A stretch of DNA of 64,000 nucleotides from Flaveria trinervia (Eukaryota; Streptophyta; Magnoliopsida; Asterales; Asteraceae), in contig CM046458.1 of NCBI GenBank assembly GCA_025506515.1, positions 47,157,390 through 47,221,389 on the forward strand, in the 5' to 3' direction. A program made the position numbers and the translations under genes. The notes under the pieces were generated by a model. That model did not search any database, had not been told where the DNA came from, and saw only the letters and a program-made list of their open reading frames with translations. How positions within the stretch are numbered: the stretch's first letter is position 1; each line of letters starts with the position of its first letter. Positions 1-11,550 of this stretch are shown here, one piece after another.

Positions 1-73
1 TTGAAACATTATAACCAAATAATTTTATTCAAATAATAAAGAGTTCCATATATCCAAATACAAAATTTACAGA

Positions 74-1007
74 TCAAATCCAATCACTAGAATATCGAAG
101 TCCCATGGCACAAGTATGACCTTCATGCTTTGCCTTTTCAAGGAGCTTCGTGAGAGGATCCATAATGTTCTGATCCGTGTGAACTTTGCGAATACATATC
201 TTTCCCTTTTCAACTTCATCTCGTATGTAGTTGAATCTCCGCTCAATGTGCCTAGTCTTTTGATGAGCACGAGGTTCCTTGATTTGAGCAATCGCACCCT
301 CGTTATCACAAAAGATCTCTAGGGGGTCCTGAATGGAAGGGACAACCCCCAGATCGGCAATGAATTTCTTCAACCATGTAGCTTCTTCAGCTGCCAATGA
401 GGCGGAGACGTATTCTGATTCTGTAGTTGATAGAGCCACCACATCCTGTTTGGAGGTCTTCCAAGAGACCGCTCCTCCATTCAGAATGAAAATATATCCT
501 GACTGTGATCGTGAATCATCACGATCTGTTTGGAAACTGGCATCCGTGTAACCTTTTACAACAAGTTCCTCATCACCAGATCCATAGATTAGGAACATAT
601 CTTTTGTCCTCCTTAGGTACTTAAGTATGTTCTTAACAGCCATCCAATGACTGTTTCCAGGATTTTGCTGGTACCGGCTGTCATGCTTAAGGCGCATGAC
701 ACGTCCGGTCGAGTGCATATCATTGCATACATGATGGATCCAATAGCAGATGCGTATGGGATTGCCTTCATTTTATCTTGCTCATCCTTTGAGCTAGGAC
801 ATTGAGTCGTACTCAATATCGTTCCTCTTTGAATAGGTACCGTACCTTTCTTAGAGTTCTCCATCTTGAACCTTTTCAAGATTTTATCAATGTATGCACT
901 TTGATTTAAACCATCAACCGCCTTGATCTATCCCTATAGATCTTTATTCCCAGAATATAGGCGGCCTCACCAAGATCCTTGATGGAAACAACTTCTAAGC
1001 CAGGTTT
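74..1007 (-). pseudogene. pol: Copia-1 pol, C-terminal RT and RNase H
   Basis: Two overlapping frames carry the end of reverse transcriptase and RNase H. The frame of 613-879 holds the RT end (motif MICTRPDVS); around 680-720 the reading shifts into 74-718, which continues with the connection (YQQNPGNSHW) and RNase H. Acidic RNase H positions are visible in YTDAS, STTESEY, CDNEGA and, near the C-terminus, NIMDPLTK (usually ADPLTK). The domain degrades the RNA strand of the RNA-DNA hybrid during reverse transcription. The stretch between about 880 and 1007 contains stops. No functional product is expected. Confidence 0.88.
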
Positions 1008-2843
1008 TTACACCTTCCAAGGTTGGAATGTCGTTTCCAATAGTAGTCTGTCATCAACATACAATACTAGGAAAGTGATGATGCTCCCACTAGCTTTCTT
1101 ATATACACAAGCTTCGTCAGCGTTCTTGATGAATCCGAATTTAATTATTTCTTCATCAAAACGGTGATTCCAACTTCTCGATGCTTGTTTCAATCCATAG
1201 ATTGATTTATTTAACTTGCATACTTTATCAGGATGTTTTGGATTGACAAAACCTTCAGGCTGAACCATATAGACATCTTCCTCAAGATATCCATTTAGGA
1301 AAGCGGTTTTGACATCCATTTGCCAAATCTCATAATCATAATGAGCAGCTATGGCAAACAATATCCTTATAGACTTTAGCATCGCAACAGGTGAGAAGGT
1401 TACATCATAATCAACCCCTTGAGTTTGAGTGAAACCCTTTGCTACAAGTCTAGCCTTATAAGTATCCAAGTTTCCATGCATATCCGTTTTCTTCTTGAAA
1501 ACCCACTTGCTTCCAACTACTTTGAAGTTAAGAGGTGGTACAACCAAGTCCCATACTTGATTGTCATGCATGGATTGCATCTCAACGCTCATGGCCTCGA
1601 GCCATTTGTCACAATCCGAATTGGACACTGCATCATGGTATGTGGTTGGTTCATCTGAATCTACCACATTGCATCCATGCATGAAAAATCTGTATCTTTC
1701 AGGTGGATTACTAGTTCTACCACTTTTGCGAACGTTTTGTGTGTATTGATCAACCATTTGATCATCTTCAACATCCTCATGTTGAGTGCTAGTTTCAACC
1801 AAACGTGCATCGGGTTGTGGTTCTTGATCCTCCTCAAGATCCATCGTTCTACTGCTAGTTCTTTCCATAAGGAACTTTGCTTCTAAGAACTCACCCTTTC
1901 TGGCAACAAACACCTTTTGTTCCAGTGGATCATAGAAATAATATCCCATAGAATCTCTAGGGTATCCAACAAAGATACACTTGGTGGATCGGACTTCCCA
2001 TTTGTTTGGGGTGGGAGTCTTAACATAAGCCTCACAACCCCAGACCCTTAAGTATGATAGGGATGGAACTCTTCCATGCCATATCTCAAAAGGTGTCCTT
2101 TCCACCTTTTTGGTTGGGGCCATATTTAAAATACGGGTCGCAGAGAGCAAAGCGAAACCCCAAAATGATAGAGGTAATATGCTTCTAGCCATCATAGATC
2201 GGACCATATCCAATAAGGTTCGATTCCTCCTCTCAGACACACCATTATGTTGTGGTGTTCCAGGTGGAGTGAGTTGTGAGACAATCCCACAACTCCTATG
2301 ATGATCTTGAAAAGCATCATTTAGGTATTCACCCCCTCTATCGGTGCGGAGAACTTTAATCGACTTGTTGAGTTGATTTTGTACTTCATTTTGAAAGATC
2401 TTGAACATTTCAAAACCTTCATCTTTGTGTCTTAACAAGTACACATACCCATAGCGACTATAATCGTCGGTAAAGGTAATGAAGTATCTTTCACCATTCC
2501 TAGTCATTGGCTTAAAAGGACCACATACATCCAAATGTATAATTCCTAATAAATCTTTTGCCCTCTCGTTAGTTCCACTAAAGGGTGCCTTAGTCATTTT
2601 ACCTTGTAAACAAGATTCACACACATCAAATGAATCATATTCACTTGTTTTTAAAAGACCATTCTTTTGTAGTGTTTGAATTCTTTTCTTGTTTATATGA
2701 CCAAGATGACAATGCCAAAGATAGGTATTACTCAAATCCAACTTGAGTTTCTTGGTGCTAGTTTGGTACAATGAACTATTTAAAGTATTTTTATGAACCA
2801 ATTCATAAATACCATTAATGGGAATAGCTTTAAAGTAGAACAT
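1008..2843 (-). pseudogene. pol: Copia-1 pol: integrase zinc finger, integrase core, reverse transcriptase
   Basis: This 611-codon open frame is the longest in the window. In order: GAG-pre-integrase/HHCC finger (WHCHLGH then CESC), integrase catalytic core with the D, D and E positions in HLDVCGPF, RTDRGGEY and HNGVSERRNR, a variable linker, then RT from VWDLV through KTAFLNGYLEEDVYM to the catalytic YVDD. The residue after YVDD is Arg where Ile is usual, and the frame is lost just after that box, so RT is truncated and continues in other frames below 1008. Integrase inserts the cDNA and RT copies the RNA inside virus-like particles. The frame has no natural start; it belongs to a polyprotein beginning near 4080. 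Confidence 0.93.
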
Positions 2844-2871
2844 ATCATTAAAAGAAACATGAATATCTTTT

Positions 2872-4080
2872 TCAACAAATGATAATACATATCCAAATTG
2901 TTTTAACAGGGCTACAGAGATAATTCCTAGTCAAACTAGGAGCATACAAAACATTGTTCAAAATTACTTCCAAACCATTTGGAAGTTTCAAGATGTAGTC
3001 ACCACGGGCTTCAACTTGAACTTTAGCCCCATTGCCCATGTAGAGGCTAACATCCCCATTCTTGAAGTCACTACTTCTTCTGAACCCCTGCAACAAATTG
3101 CAAATATGAGTTCCACATCCGGTATCTAATACCCATGTGTTAGAGGATATCATGTTTAAATCAATATGGATCATGTATATTGTACCTGAGGTTTGCCCAG
3201 CATCCCTCTTTGCTTTCAACTCTTGGAGATGGATGGGACAATTTCTTGCCCAATGTACAATCTCTCCACACTTGAAGCATGGGTCATTAGTAGCAACCTT
3301 TTGCTTCTTCTCCTGTGGTTTGGGCGGCACCCTTACCACTCCTTTCCCTTTTCCCCATACGGGTCCCTTGCCCTTGGCAACCTTTGCCTTGGGTGTGGGA
3401 TGAAGCCTTTTCTTGTTCCCACCTTCATTGATGGTGAGAACGGGTAAAACCCTTTTACCCATGACCGCCTCAACCGTTTTGAGCATTGAGTGAAGTTCAC
3501 CAATGCTTTTATCCCAAGCATTCATGTTGTAATTCAACACGAATGTCTCGAACTTCTTGATAAGGCCATTGAGGATCAAATCCGTGGCCAATTCCTTCGA
3601 GACAGGACAATTAAGCCTTTCGAGGCGGTCAATATGGCTTTTCATCTTAAGTACATAAGATGAAACTGATTGGTTGCCGTCCATACAACATGCATGGAGT
3701 GCTCAAACCGTTTCGAAGCGCTCAACCCTCGCTTGCTGTTGGAACATTTCCTTCAGCTGGGTTATCATGTCATAAGCTCCGTGATGTTCATACTCCTTTT
3801 AGAGATCTGGAGTCATGCTCGCCAGCATGAGACAAGACACTTGGACGGAGTCCTCAGTGTACTTAAGCCAATCGTTATAGGCCTCCTCATCATCCTCAGC
3901 AGGTTGATCGAGGATAGGGTCGTCTAAAATATATGATCGTCTCTCTTGCTTGAGAACGATTCTCAAGTTTCGATACCAATCAATGAAATTGTTATGATTT
4001 AGACGTTCCTTTTGGAGAGTTGCTCGTAATGATTGGGCGGACGCGGATGAATTATCATGATTATCATTATTGGTGGCCAT
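2872..4080 (-). pseudogene. gag: Copia-1 gag and protease
   Basis: The polyprotein starts at the ATG at 4080-4078 (MATNNDNHDN), follows a gag N-terminus with the usual WYRNLRIVLKQE segment, then shifts frame between 3799 and 3684. The second frame has the end of the capsid-like gag domain, a basic Lys/Gly linker, an intact CCHC zinc knuckle (CFKCGEIVHWARNC) and the aspartic protease active site in WVLDTGCGTHIC. Gag forms the particle and binds RNA; the protease cleaves the polyprotein. The frame ends shortly before the integrase frame at 2843, with another frameshift between them. Confidence 0.9.
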
Positions 4081-5484
4081 CTACAAAATAACAAAGATCT
4101 ATTTTAGTATTTTCGATATTGCTATTTTAAATAATTAATACCTTTTAAGGTCATTTTATATTAAAATCTAGAACCCAACATTACATTTAAATTGTGGTTA
4201 GTGACCTTTATCCCACGATTTAAATTACTAAGGTGGTCAACGATTGACGGTTGCAACCATTTGCAACTTCTAGAGGTATGGGATCGACTTTAAACATCAT
4301 ATGTAAAGTCGGCATGTTAATCCCACCAACACCATTTGGAAACCATATTGTAGGTGATCCATTTAACATGGTTTGCAAATCAAGTTACCCTACTTGCACA
4401 CACATGTGAGTTTACCAACATAAGTGGTTAGGTGACCTTTATCCCACAAATGTGGTATCCCCACCTTAAGTCACAAGTTCCCTCTAAATGGTTAGGTGAT
4501 CTTTATCGCATTAAGAGTTTCCAAATGACTAAAGTGTTGTGCAAAAGGATGGTGTTAACTTGTTTGAAATATTGTTTGAAAATATTTAGAGATATCATAA
4601 TCTTAGTTTAGAAACTCTATGTACTTGTACTTGCATGCTTTCAAATACAAGATACCCTATGGTCTTTTGATTAAAACCCATTTTAATCATTAAATAATTT
4701 TAATAACCTTTTATTTCCTTTAATGATTAAGAACCATTTAATTAGATTGTTAAGTTCATAGAAAGTTTGTTAAAGCAAATATCACTTACTTGCTATCAAC
4801 CCCAATAATATAAACAAAACAACATAGCAAATGTGCATAACCATAGCATCTAAAGAGGTCCACACTTGTTTGCCATCACAAGTGTGGTCCAAAGGCATTC
4901 CTAAGGGTCACAATCAAAACACATAGAAAGCTTCCAAAAGCCTCCACTTGAAACCGCATCCAAAATGCTCCATGTTTCTCCTTTGTGCTTCCAATCCATA
5001 CGTCTTCACATTACAAGATATAAAGTCCTAATACAAGATATCTAGTAAAATAAAAATGCACCTAATCTATTTATTACAACCAAATAATAAATAAAATACA
5101 TTTTAAACAAAGCACAAATGAATAAATATATACAACCCTATTGAATAAACAAATACAACCATTGCAATCATCCAAACAACATAAGGCAAAGGCTAGGTTA
5201 TGCACTAATATAAACATCCATCATATCATCCAAAATATAACTATGAATCCCCTCAAAGCCCACGAATTTTCAGCCAACATAAACTGAAATTTCGGGTTTC
5301 AAACATTGTCCAAACAACACAACATATCAATATACATATCTTTCAAGGTTTAATCACAAGCATGTGTAATATAACCTTGAAAGTTGGGGATTCAACAAAA
5401 CAGAAAATAGCAGCCCTTAAAAGGGTTATAAAGTCTCATAAAAAAACAATTATAAGGACAAGAACAAGCAAGCTATCCACATAA
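4081..5484 (-). other. Copia-1 untranslated leader between PBS and gag
   Basis: About 1.4 kb with no credible ORF on either strand, AT-rich, lying between the PBS and the gag start. A leader this long is large for copia elements and probably holds packaging and dimerisation signals. It contains a three-copy repeat (4194-4511) listed separately. Confidence 0.7.
4194..4511 (-). repeat. Three copies of a ~23-nt repeat in the Copia-1 leader
   Basis: The plus-strand sequence GGTTAGGTGACCTTTATCCC and close variants occur at about 4194-4216, 4423-4447 and 4489-4510. The third copy has two changes (GATC, CGCA). Spacing is irregular (about 230 and 65 bp), so this is not a simple tandem array. Confidence 0.75.
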
Positions 5485-5500
5485 CCGGCTCTTGATGCCA
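5485..5500 (-). other. Copia-1 primer-binding site
   Basis: On the minus strand, TGGCATCAAGAGCCGG follows the end of the LTR after one base. It resembles the initiator tRNA-Met PBS TGGTATCAGAGC with a T-to-C change and one inserted A. Confidence 0.7.
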
Positions 5501-5501
5501 T

Positions 5502-6447
5502 TGTAGGGTTTGTTGAAAGATAAAACAGATTTTTAACCTCTTAATATTTCAGAAAACGCAGCGGATATATATATATATATATATACATATATATTAAAAC
5601 ATGATTATGAATCTGAAATTTCATGTTTTATGATGACATATATATGAAAGAAACAAACCCAAAACAAAAGGACCATATATGTGAATAAGCAAGCTATGAA
5701 CAATATGTAAGTGTACATAAGATCACAACTACATAAAGCTGTGATTAACTGCCTTTCTCCAGCTAAAAGTCGACCAAGGAGGAGTTGTATGATGCTTGTG
5801 ATTCGGCCAAGGCTCCAAGGAAGGACCCCTCAAGCTTGTATACCCTAAACTTGTGTGCAAACACTCTTCTTGTTAGGGATATGACCACCAAAAATGACTC
5901 CAAATCCTCTCAAATCAGCTAAAAAACCAGAACCCTTTTGGGAGAGAGAGGAGCTCGAAAATGTTTTGCATGTGTGTGTTAGATGATGTGTTAGAGTGTT
6001 GGACTAGCTCACAAGTCTTTTGTTTTCAAGAAGGTAAAAACCCTCTCATTGGAGAGGGTGGGGCGGCCGAAAATCCCCTCTTGACCAGGTTTCCCTCTTA
6101 AAATTTAACTAAACAATTTTATAGATTAGTCCCTTGTAAGTTTGTACAATTAACATTTAATTGTATAACTTATACACTCTTTTATTACTTAATGTTATCT
6201 AACTAACTTAAATAACACTAAGTAATATTCTTGAACAAAATATCCTAATAAGTTGTTCCATCTCATATGCAACTTATTTAGAAAACCCATTTTCTAAATT
6301 TGGTGTTATTATTTAATTACATGATCATATCATCAATTGACTAATTGTCGGTGATTGCAAAGCTTGTTATTGGGTATAACCCGACTTGGATCATGACATA
6401 CTAACCGCATCAATGTTCTATGTGTCTTGGGCATATAGAATCTAACA
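5502..6447 (-). repeat. Copia-1 5' LTR (946 bp)
   Basis: On the minus strand it starts TGTTAGATTC and ends CCCTACA, next to the PBS. The outer boundary is fixed because sequence from 6448 matches the Athila LTR at 18443 onward. A TATAAAAT-like box lies on the minus strand near 6117-6124. No second LTR is in the window, so the ends rest on TG...CA, the PBS and the insertion junction. Confidence 0.85.
5566..5594. repeat. (AT)n microsatellite inside the Copia-1 LTR
   Basis: A run of alternating A and T of roughly 29 nt with one interruption, downstream of the probable TATA box in element orientation. Confidence 0.8.
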
Positions 6448-6452
6448 GTATG
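6448..6452. repeat. Candidate Copia-1 target-site duplication GTATG (right copy)
   Basis: GTATG directly abuts the LTR and also occurs once at the homologous, uninterrupted Athila LTR position 18443-18447. The left copy would be outside the window. Confidence 0.6.
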
Positions 6453-6581
6453 CACCTCCCGAGCCTCCAAATGACCTTGAAGTCTTGATTCCCGAGAGAA
6501 TTCTACAGAGTAACTCCCCACCAAAGCTTTTCTAAAATGGTGAACTTAGGTTTCTATCTATACGCTTTCCAGAGTGTTTAT

Positions 6582-6872
6582 GCACGGCCCCGTGCCTAAA
6601 AGGCACGGCCCCATGCTAGTACAATGCTTACGAAAGTTGGTCGGCTCATACATACAGGTTGTGTCGGGCATGGCCCCGTGCTAAATAGGGCACGGCCCCG
6701 TGTTGGAGGTGGAACACGGCCCCATGCTTATGGGGCACGGCCCCGTGTCTACTTTTAGGGGACAATACTTTTGTCCTTGTTAGATGTCTAAACACGGGGC
6801 TGTGTTAATTTAGCATGAGGGTGTGTTTCTCGCAAAGCATGGGGGCGTGCTTAAAGAGGCACGACCCCATGC
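6582..6872. repeat. Athila palindrome array, 3' LTR copy
   Basis: Repeated near-palindromes of the form GCACGGCCCCGTGC and ACACGGGGCCGTGTT in both orientations, about seven to nine units. A pair at about 6836-6871 can fold into a hairpin (GGGGGCGTGC ... GGCACGACCCC). The GC-rich units stand out from AT-rich surroundings. Confidence 0.88.
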
Positions 6873-7059
6873 TTGGACTCCAAAGCTCGGATTACTTCAA
6901 TTTCTTTCTAAATATGCTTCTTTTGTCCATCTTGCCCTTTTAAACACCCGAAAACACAATTTTACATTTTTAAGTATATTTTTATCATTTTAAGGAAGGT
7001 ATTAAGTAATAAATGATGTGCTTTTGATAGGATTTTTATATATAATTTGGAGCAAATCA

Positions 7060-7078
7060 AACATCCCCACACTTGAAC
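7060..7078 (-). other. Athila polypurine tract
   Basis: On the minus strand, TTCAAGTGTGGGGATGTT ends at the LTR start TGAT. Position and purine content fit the plus-strand primer site for reverse transcription. Confidence 0.8.
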
Positions 7079-8640
7079 TTTACTTGTCCTCAAGCAAAAG
7101 ATCACTTAAAATGACAAATCCACCAAAACCAAATAAAACAAATCATAAACATGTCTTTCGAGAAATACGCAAGTAAACATTATTTTCATCCAAATATAAA
7201 TATTCTAAGCACATGTAAAATGATATCCTAGCAAGAAATAGGTTAGTAAAGATTATTATCATGCAAAAAAATCCATACTTCTCACAAGATGCACTCACAC
7301 TCGGCTCAATATATGGGGTCATAATCAAGATTAAGTATGACTAATACACTCAATTGCCTAGTATGAATACGTGTGAAATCATATGCTTGTTAAAGGATCA
7401 AATATCCACCTACTTACATATTTACTTGCATCAATCATTAGGTCATTGATGGGTTATAATTTGGCTCGGGCTCGGGTATGGAATATTTGGAAAAAGTGGC
7501 TAATTACTAAAGACAACGGTCTTGGCTTATTTTTCTAACATAAACTACAAGGAAAGCAATAAATGTTCCCTATACAATACTTCAAGCTAGAAGGGATATG
7601 CTAGCTCGAGGACTCGTTTAAGATTAGATTGTCAAGACCGTATTTTTCTTTCAAGAATCATACTTCATCTTTTACCCGAAGATACACAAAACTTTCCTTT
7701 CTCAAGGATCGTTCGGCTTGAAGCCTAATAGCACCCAATCGGATTAGTTCTGTGTATTCGTATTGAGATTTAGTTGATTCTTTTTGCATTATCCATTATG
7801 AGACCAATTTCCACAATTCGGGCATCTTTCATATCTTTTTGCCCGTCTCTTTATAGCACTTTTTGAAATTCCACAAAATGGCGGAACTTGTTCCTTTTTT
7901 TTGCCATTTCTTTCTTGCGTCAAATGTGAGATTGAAAATTTGTTGGCAGATTACCGGGGGAAGTCCCGGTTTTGCGTGATGAAGGCAACAAAGCAAATTT
8001 AAATCAAAGAATGCATTCCAGTTCTTTAAGGTCTGCCGTAAAAGGCTAATTTTTTAATTTTTTTATATAAGCCAAAAACGTGTCTTTAACGAAAACGGAT
8101 TTTGGTGAGGGCTTTTGGTTAAGTGACTTGGTGACTCGGGCGATTGAAAGATAAAAACATTTAAGCTCAACAGGGCTAACTAAAGTTGATGTTTGGGTAA
8201 GGAAAGTTAAAGAGAATGGTTGGGGCTCGAATGGTTAAGGTCACCTAGTGCCTAACTCATTTTTATGCAACAAATACTAATTAGGGTCTTGAAATGCATA
8301 CCCAAAGCAAGTTCTAATCACACGTATCATATGGCACCCTCAATTAAATCTAGAATGAAAGTAGAATAATTTGCAAAAGCTGTTTAAAGCTCAAAAATAA
8401 ACTCACATATGGATGGAATTGGGTACAAGTGCTTCATTTTACATGATTAAATATTTTACTAGATTAGATTATTGCTTTTAAGGATATCACAAAAAGAACA
8501 TTTTCAATTTTATTTGGACGTCATGAATTTACTTCTTTATTCCCCGAAAACGTATATTTTTAGTTTGGTTTATCAAAAATTAAATTTTTGGCTTCTTGTC
8601 ACAAAAATTACTTGGTAAGTGATCTTTTCTTAAAAGTTTT
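7079..8640 (-). other. Athila 3' untranslated region, no gene seen
   Basis: About 1.55 kb of AT-rich sequence with frequent stops in all frames; no domain or repeat recognised. It lies between the env-like region and the PPT. Confidence 0.6.
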
Positions 8641-8680
8641 AAATTTGGACCTTTTTAGCAAAGTCAAATGCATTACGCCC

Positions 8681-8695
8681 ATCCCCACACTTAAA
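8681..8695 (-). other. Internal PPT-like motif of Athila (copy 2)
   Basis: Minus strand: TTTTAAGTGTGGGGATGGG. It matches the PPT adjoining the 3' LTR at AAGTGTGGGGATG, and the upstream context is similar (TTGAAGACAA here, TTGAGGACAA there). Its function is unknown. Confidence 0.6.
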
Positions 8696-8958
8696 ATTCA
8701 CATTGTCTTCAATGTGATTAACATAATCAAGATCAAGAAAAGGTAATGAAATAACTCCCCTAAAAATGATGAATTTTTCAGTTGTGTTTGTTGGCCTGGC
8801 GTTGTTAGAATCCTCGGTATCACCTGAAATGTCACCAATTTATTAAAAGCATTAAAGTCCTAAACACATAAAATAAAAACAAAACAACAAAATTAAAAGA
8901 TAGATTGGCACAAAACAACTGTGTCGGGTCCCCAAAAATGATACGGTTTTCAAGGGCT

Positions 8959-10252
8959 TTATGGGGGAATATCCCCCCACTCATGGTACATTCGGTTCCT
9001 CATGTACGTGACATCGTTGCTAAGGTTATCGACTCGGGAATGCAGACTTTCGACTCGGTTGAAGGCTTGTTGGGCATATTCAAATGATCGCCTTGCATGG
9101 TCGTTGGTTTTTTGTATTGACTCGTAAAGGTCTAACATGGTTGGGAATTCCTTTGTAAGTGAACTTGAAGATCTAGCTCCGGCTCCTTCCGGCTGTATTG
9201 GCATGTCGAGATCCATAATATTTCTTCGGAGTCTGCCAGATCCTAGATTTGTCCCTTCTTATCCATGAATCTCAGCTGCCCATTTGGTAGGCTTGTCACC
9301 ATGTACATACTTGCGCAAATGCTCAAGTCTAACAGTCCCGATATCACTCCTTCAGTTCCCTCAGTGTTATAACCATAGCTCTCATATAAGTTCAAAATCT
9401 AGCTTTCTCCAAACATATATTACAAAACAAATACCCAATATTACATGGCAACTGATTAACCATACAATATAAAATGAACAAGTCCCTCAAGTTAACAACT
9501 CCCTCGCTTTGACCACGAGCTGTTATGGAATGACTAAGTAACCGATGAATGTATCGCAGCAGCGGGTCTCGTATGTGACTGCTTTTTGTTTTACTCGAGT
9601 TGAATCCTCCGGTTCCAATCCGCTCCCAAAATGCTTTCGGGAAGGTATGTTACGCCGGCATTTAAGATATTTCTTCCTCCTCCATTTCCTGTTTCGTGTA
9701 GATCCCGAGATAAACACCGAACAAGGCAATGGATGTTTTGTGCCAATGTCCAGCAAGTCTGAATGAAACTTCATTATTATCCCAAGGATCAGAGTCTTTC
9801 ATGCTAAATTTGAAAGATGCTAAAAATTCAAGAGTTAGTTCATAAACGGAAGGTCTATTTTGTGTGAATAAATGCTTCCATTGGACACTCAATAATGTAT
9901 TGTATCTTTCTAGCTATCCGACTGCCGCTAGTGTTTCTTCATCTGCTTGTAAGTGGGTTCTTTCGACCCTTTGTAGCAGTCTTTGAAGTCTATCATGACA
10001 CCATTTCTCGCGGCTCCCTTCAAAACATAAGTAGGGATGATTCATGATCCTGAAATTTTGAAAATAAGTTAATCTATACAAAACAAATTTCTTGAGCAGT
10101 TTCATGATGTTAGTGAAAATCATGTGTTTTTTAAGACATAACATCATAATGATGCAACTCATGTTCAAATATCGATAAAAATTTATCATCCAAGGAAAAA
10201 CATTGTTGAACATGAGGGTGCGTTTTGTGAAACGTAGGGGTGCGGTTAACAT
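8959..10252 (-). pseudogene. Athila ORF1/env-like protein, degenerate
   Basis: Minus-strand frames joined by frameshifts carry the Athila ORF-1 family signature (a family annotated in plants as 'Arabidopsis retrotransposon ORF-1'). Pieces include a segment with WKHLF...FEFLASFKFSMKD-type content around 9890-9770, SFRLAGHWHK, then KAFWERIGTGGF and RDPLLRYIHR around 9640-9550, LFILYCMVNQLP near 9450, and a C-terminal coiled-coil-like segment at 9216-8959 (FNRVESLHSRVDNLSNDV). A short open stretch extends to about 8640. The protein sits where env-like ORFs lie in Athila, but I see no clear signal peptide or fusion segment. In 9914-10252 only the C-terminal part looks like the real protein. It is not functional as it stands. 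Confidence 0.8.
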
Positions 10253-11178
10253 GATAAGGCATGGAATCTTGACTTGAGCATGCGTGGTTGTGTTTGTAAA
10301 TCATTGATTAAGCAGGGGTTTAACATTTTCTTGCTTTAAAAATCAACGATTGTACATTTAACATTTTAATCATTTGTTAATAATTCAAGATACCCAAAAA
10401 TATACTTTATGTTTAATACCACTTGGGAACTCTTGAACATGATTAATAAATATTTCATCCCGAATTATGAAGATAGTCTTGTTAACAATAAAAGAAAACA
10501 AACTAATTAACTAACTAAACATACTAATAACTAACGAAACATACTAATTCACACTAATCTACTTACAAGAATAAACATGAACAAGTACGTTGAAAGCATT
10601 CATCATTCCCTAAAACGTTTAAGAACAAGCCTTTACACATAATTGCTAGGATTTCGGTTGTTTAGAGACCTAATCACCTAACTACATGTAAATGACTTTC
10701 ATAATCAAAGGAATTAGTATACTAACTTCTTGATCAAATACTCTTGAAAGAACTCTTGAAAAATGTGTCAGCTTGTGGATATGACTTTGCAGGCAATTGA
10801 GGTCGGTATTTATCAAGCAAAATTGAAGAGGAACAAGACAAAAGGCTAAAATATGTCAGCTTGTGTCATTTTTTGCCGAACACGGGGGCATGCCTCCTTA
10901 AGCACGGGGCCATGTTCATGTTTTGTTGTTTGGTTTCAGTCCTTTGTTGTTCCGTTTTTCAGTTTCGCACGTTATGTAATTTTCCCGGTTAATTTTATCA
11001 CTTCCAAATCATCATAAAAAATACAAAAATAGTCCTAGAGTTAAATAACACAAACCAAACGGAAAATTACATTTCTTAGGGTCCTACGGTTACACGATAC
11101 GCTAAAAGTCGAGAATCTAAAACAACAAAACAGTCTCTTTAACGCGCAACAACGCACTTAGCACATCACGAAATGCTT
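10253..11178 (-). other. Athila spacer between coiled-coil ORF and env-like ORF
   Basis: No credible ORF. It contains one palindrome cluster (10876-10921) and a TATA-like site downstream of it in element orientation. Possible leader or intron sequence for the env-like ORF. Confidence 0.55.
10806..10921 (-). promoter_or_regulatory. Possible internal promoter before the env-like ORF
   Basis: In element sense the palindrome units at 10921-10876 (GCACGGGGCC and CACGGGGGCATGCC on the plus strand) are followed about 60 bp later by TGATAAATACC (plus-strand 10806-10816). The env-like ORF begins several hundred bases further on. The TATA match is imperfect; this is inference from the arrangement seen at 11527-11706 and in the LTR. 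Confidence 0.35.
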
Positions 11179-11469
11179 CTAAAAGAAATCTCCACACATT
11201 TCGTGTGGAAGGTTCGGGATGGGATAGTGAGAAGTGCGGTTGCTCAATTTTGCAAGTTGGCGGTTAATGGAAATGAGTTCCTCGCTCATTTGTTGAACTT
11301 TTTGGATAACTTCAGCTAAGCGTTGGGATGCAGCGAGGTTCATTTCAGTCAGTTGCTTGATTAGTTCATGCAGCTTGAAGAAATATTCTTGAGTCGTTGG
11401 TTCTCGTGTTTTAGAACGCGGTTTCTTCGCAGGATTCTAGTTGGAACTTCCATGACTTGATTCTTTTAT
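11179..11469 (-). pseudogene. Small coiled-coil ORF downstream of Athila pol
   Basis: A frame of about 96 codons reads a basic Pro/Lys/Arg-rich start (NPAKKPRSKTREP), then a heptad-like helix (EYFFKLHELIKQLTEMNL, SQRLAEVIQKVQQMSEEL), ending at TAG 11181-11179. One in-frame TAG (11439-11437) and a missing start (ATA where ATG would fit, near 11469) make it a pseudogene. Both defects are single-base changes of the kind expected from C-to-T decay. It lies between pol and the env-like ORF, about 60 bp after a good TATA box. I do not recognise a function; a nucleic-acid-binding or structural partner protein would fit the charge but is a guess. Confidence 0.55.
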
Positions 11470-11526
11470 TTTTCAGATGTTTTAGAACAGGAGTGAGTGT
11501 GATGAAAGAATGGAACAAGTGTGAAA

Positions 11527-11534
11527 TTTATATA
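11527..11534 (-). promoter_or_regulatory. Candidate internal TATA box of Athila
   Basis: Minus strand reads CCTGTATATAAATTTCAC. It lies about 17 bp downstream (element sense) of the last palindrome unit at 11551, the same order and similar distance as in the LTR, where the palindromes end at 18577 and ACTATAAATA lies at 18551-18560. It would drive the coiled-coil ORF. Confidence 0.5.
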
Positions 11535-11550
11535 CAGGTCGTGGAAAGTG

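Larger units (their letters stand above)
1..6447 (-). mobile_element. Ty1/copia retrotransposon Copia-1, 5' LTR to RNase H
   Basis: Read on the minus strand, the order is LTR (6447-5502), PBS, about 1.4 kb leader, gag, protease, integrase, RT, RNase H, which is the copia order (integrase before RT). The 3' LTR lies beyond the left edge. Every domain is recognisable, but at least three frameshifts break the polyprotein. The element lies inside the Athila 3' LTR: sequence immediately right of 6447 matches the intact Athila LTR from 18443 onward. The lineage within Ty1/copia is not assigned. Confidence 0.92.
6448..7059 (-). repeat. Athila 3' LTR, U3-side fragment
   Basis: Matches 18443-19034 of the intact LTR with scattered substitutions and one indel near 6600 that adds a copy of the GCACGGCCCC unit. 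In element sense it begins TGATTTGCTCC at 7059. The rest lies left of Copia-1, outside the window. The TATA box seen in the other LTR is changed here (TATAGATAG for TATAAATAG). Confidence 0.92.

Noticed and set aside
3137..3447. Plus-strand ORFs of 84-88 codons opposite Copia-1 gag
   Set aside because: They are antisense shadows of the gag zinc-knuckle region; the minus strand carries the recognised domain.
8959..10252. True retroviral envelope gene in Athila
   Set aside because: The recognisable sequence is the Athila ORF-1 family; no signal peptide, cleavage site or fusion segment could be seen, so only 'env-like by position' is justified.
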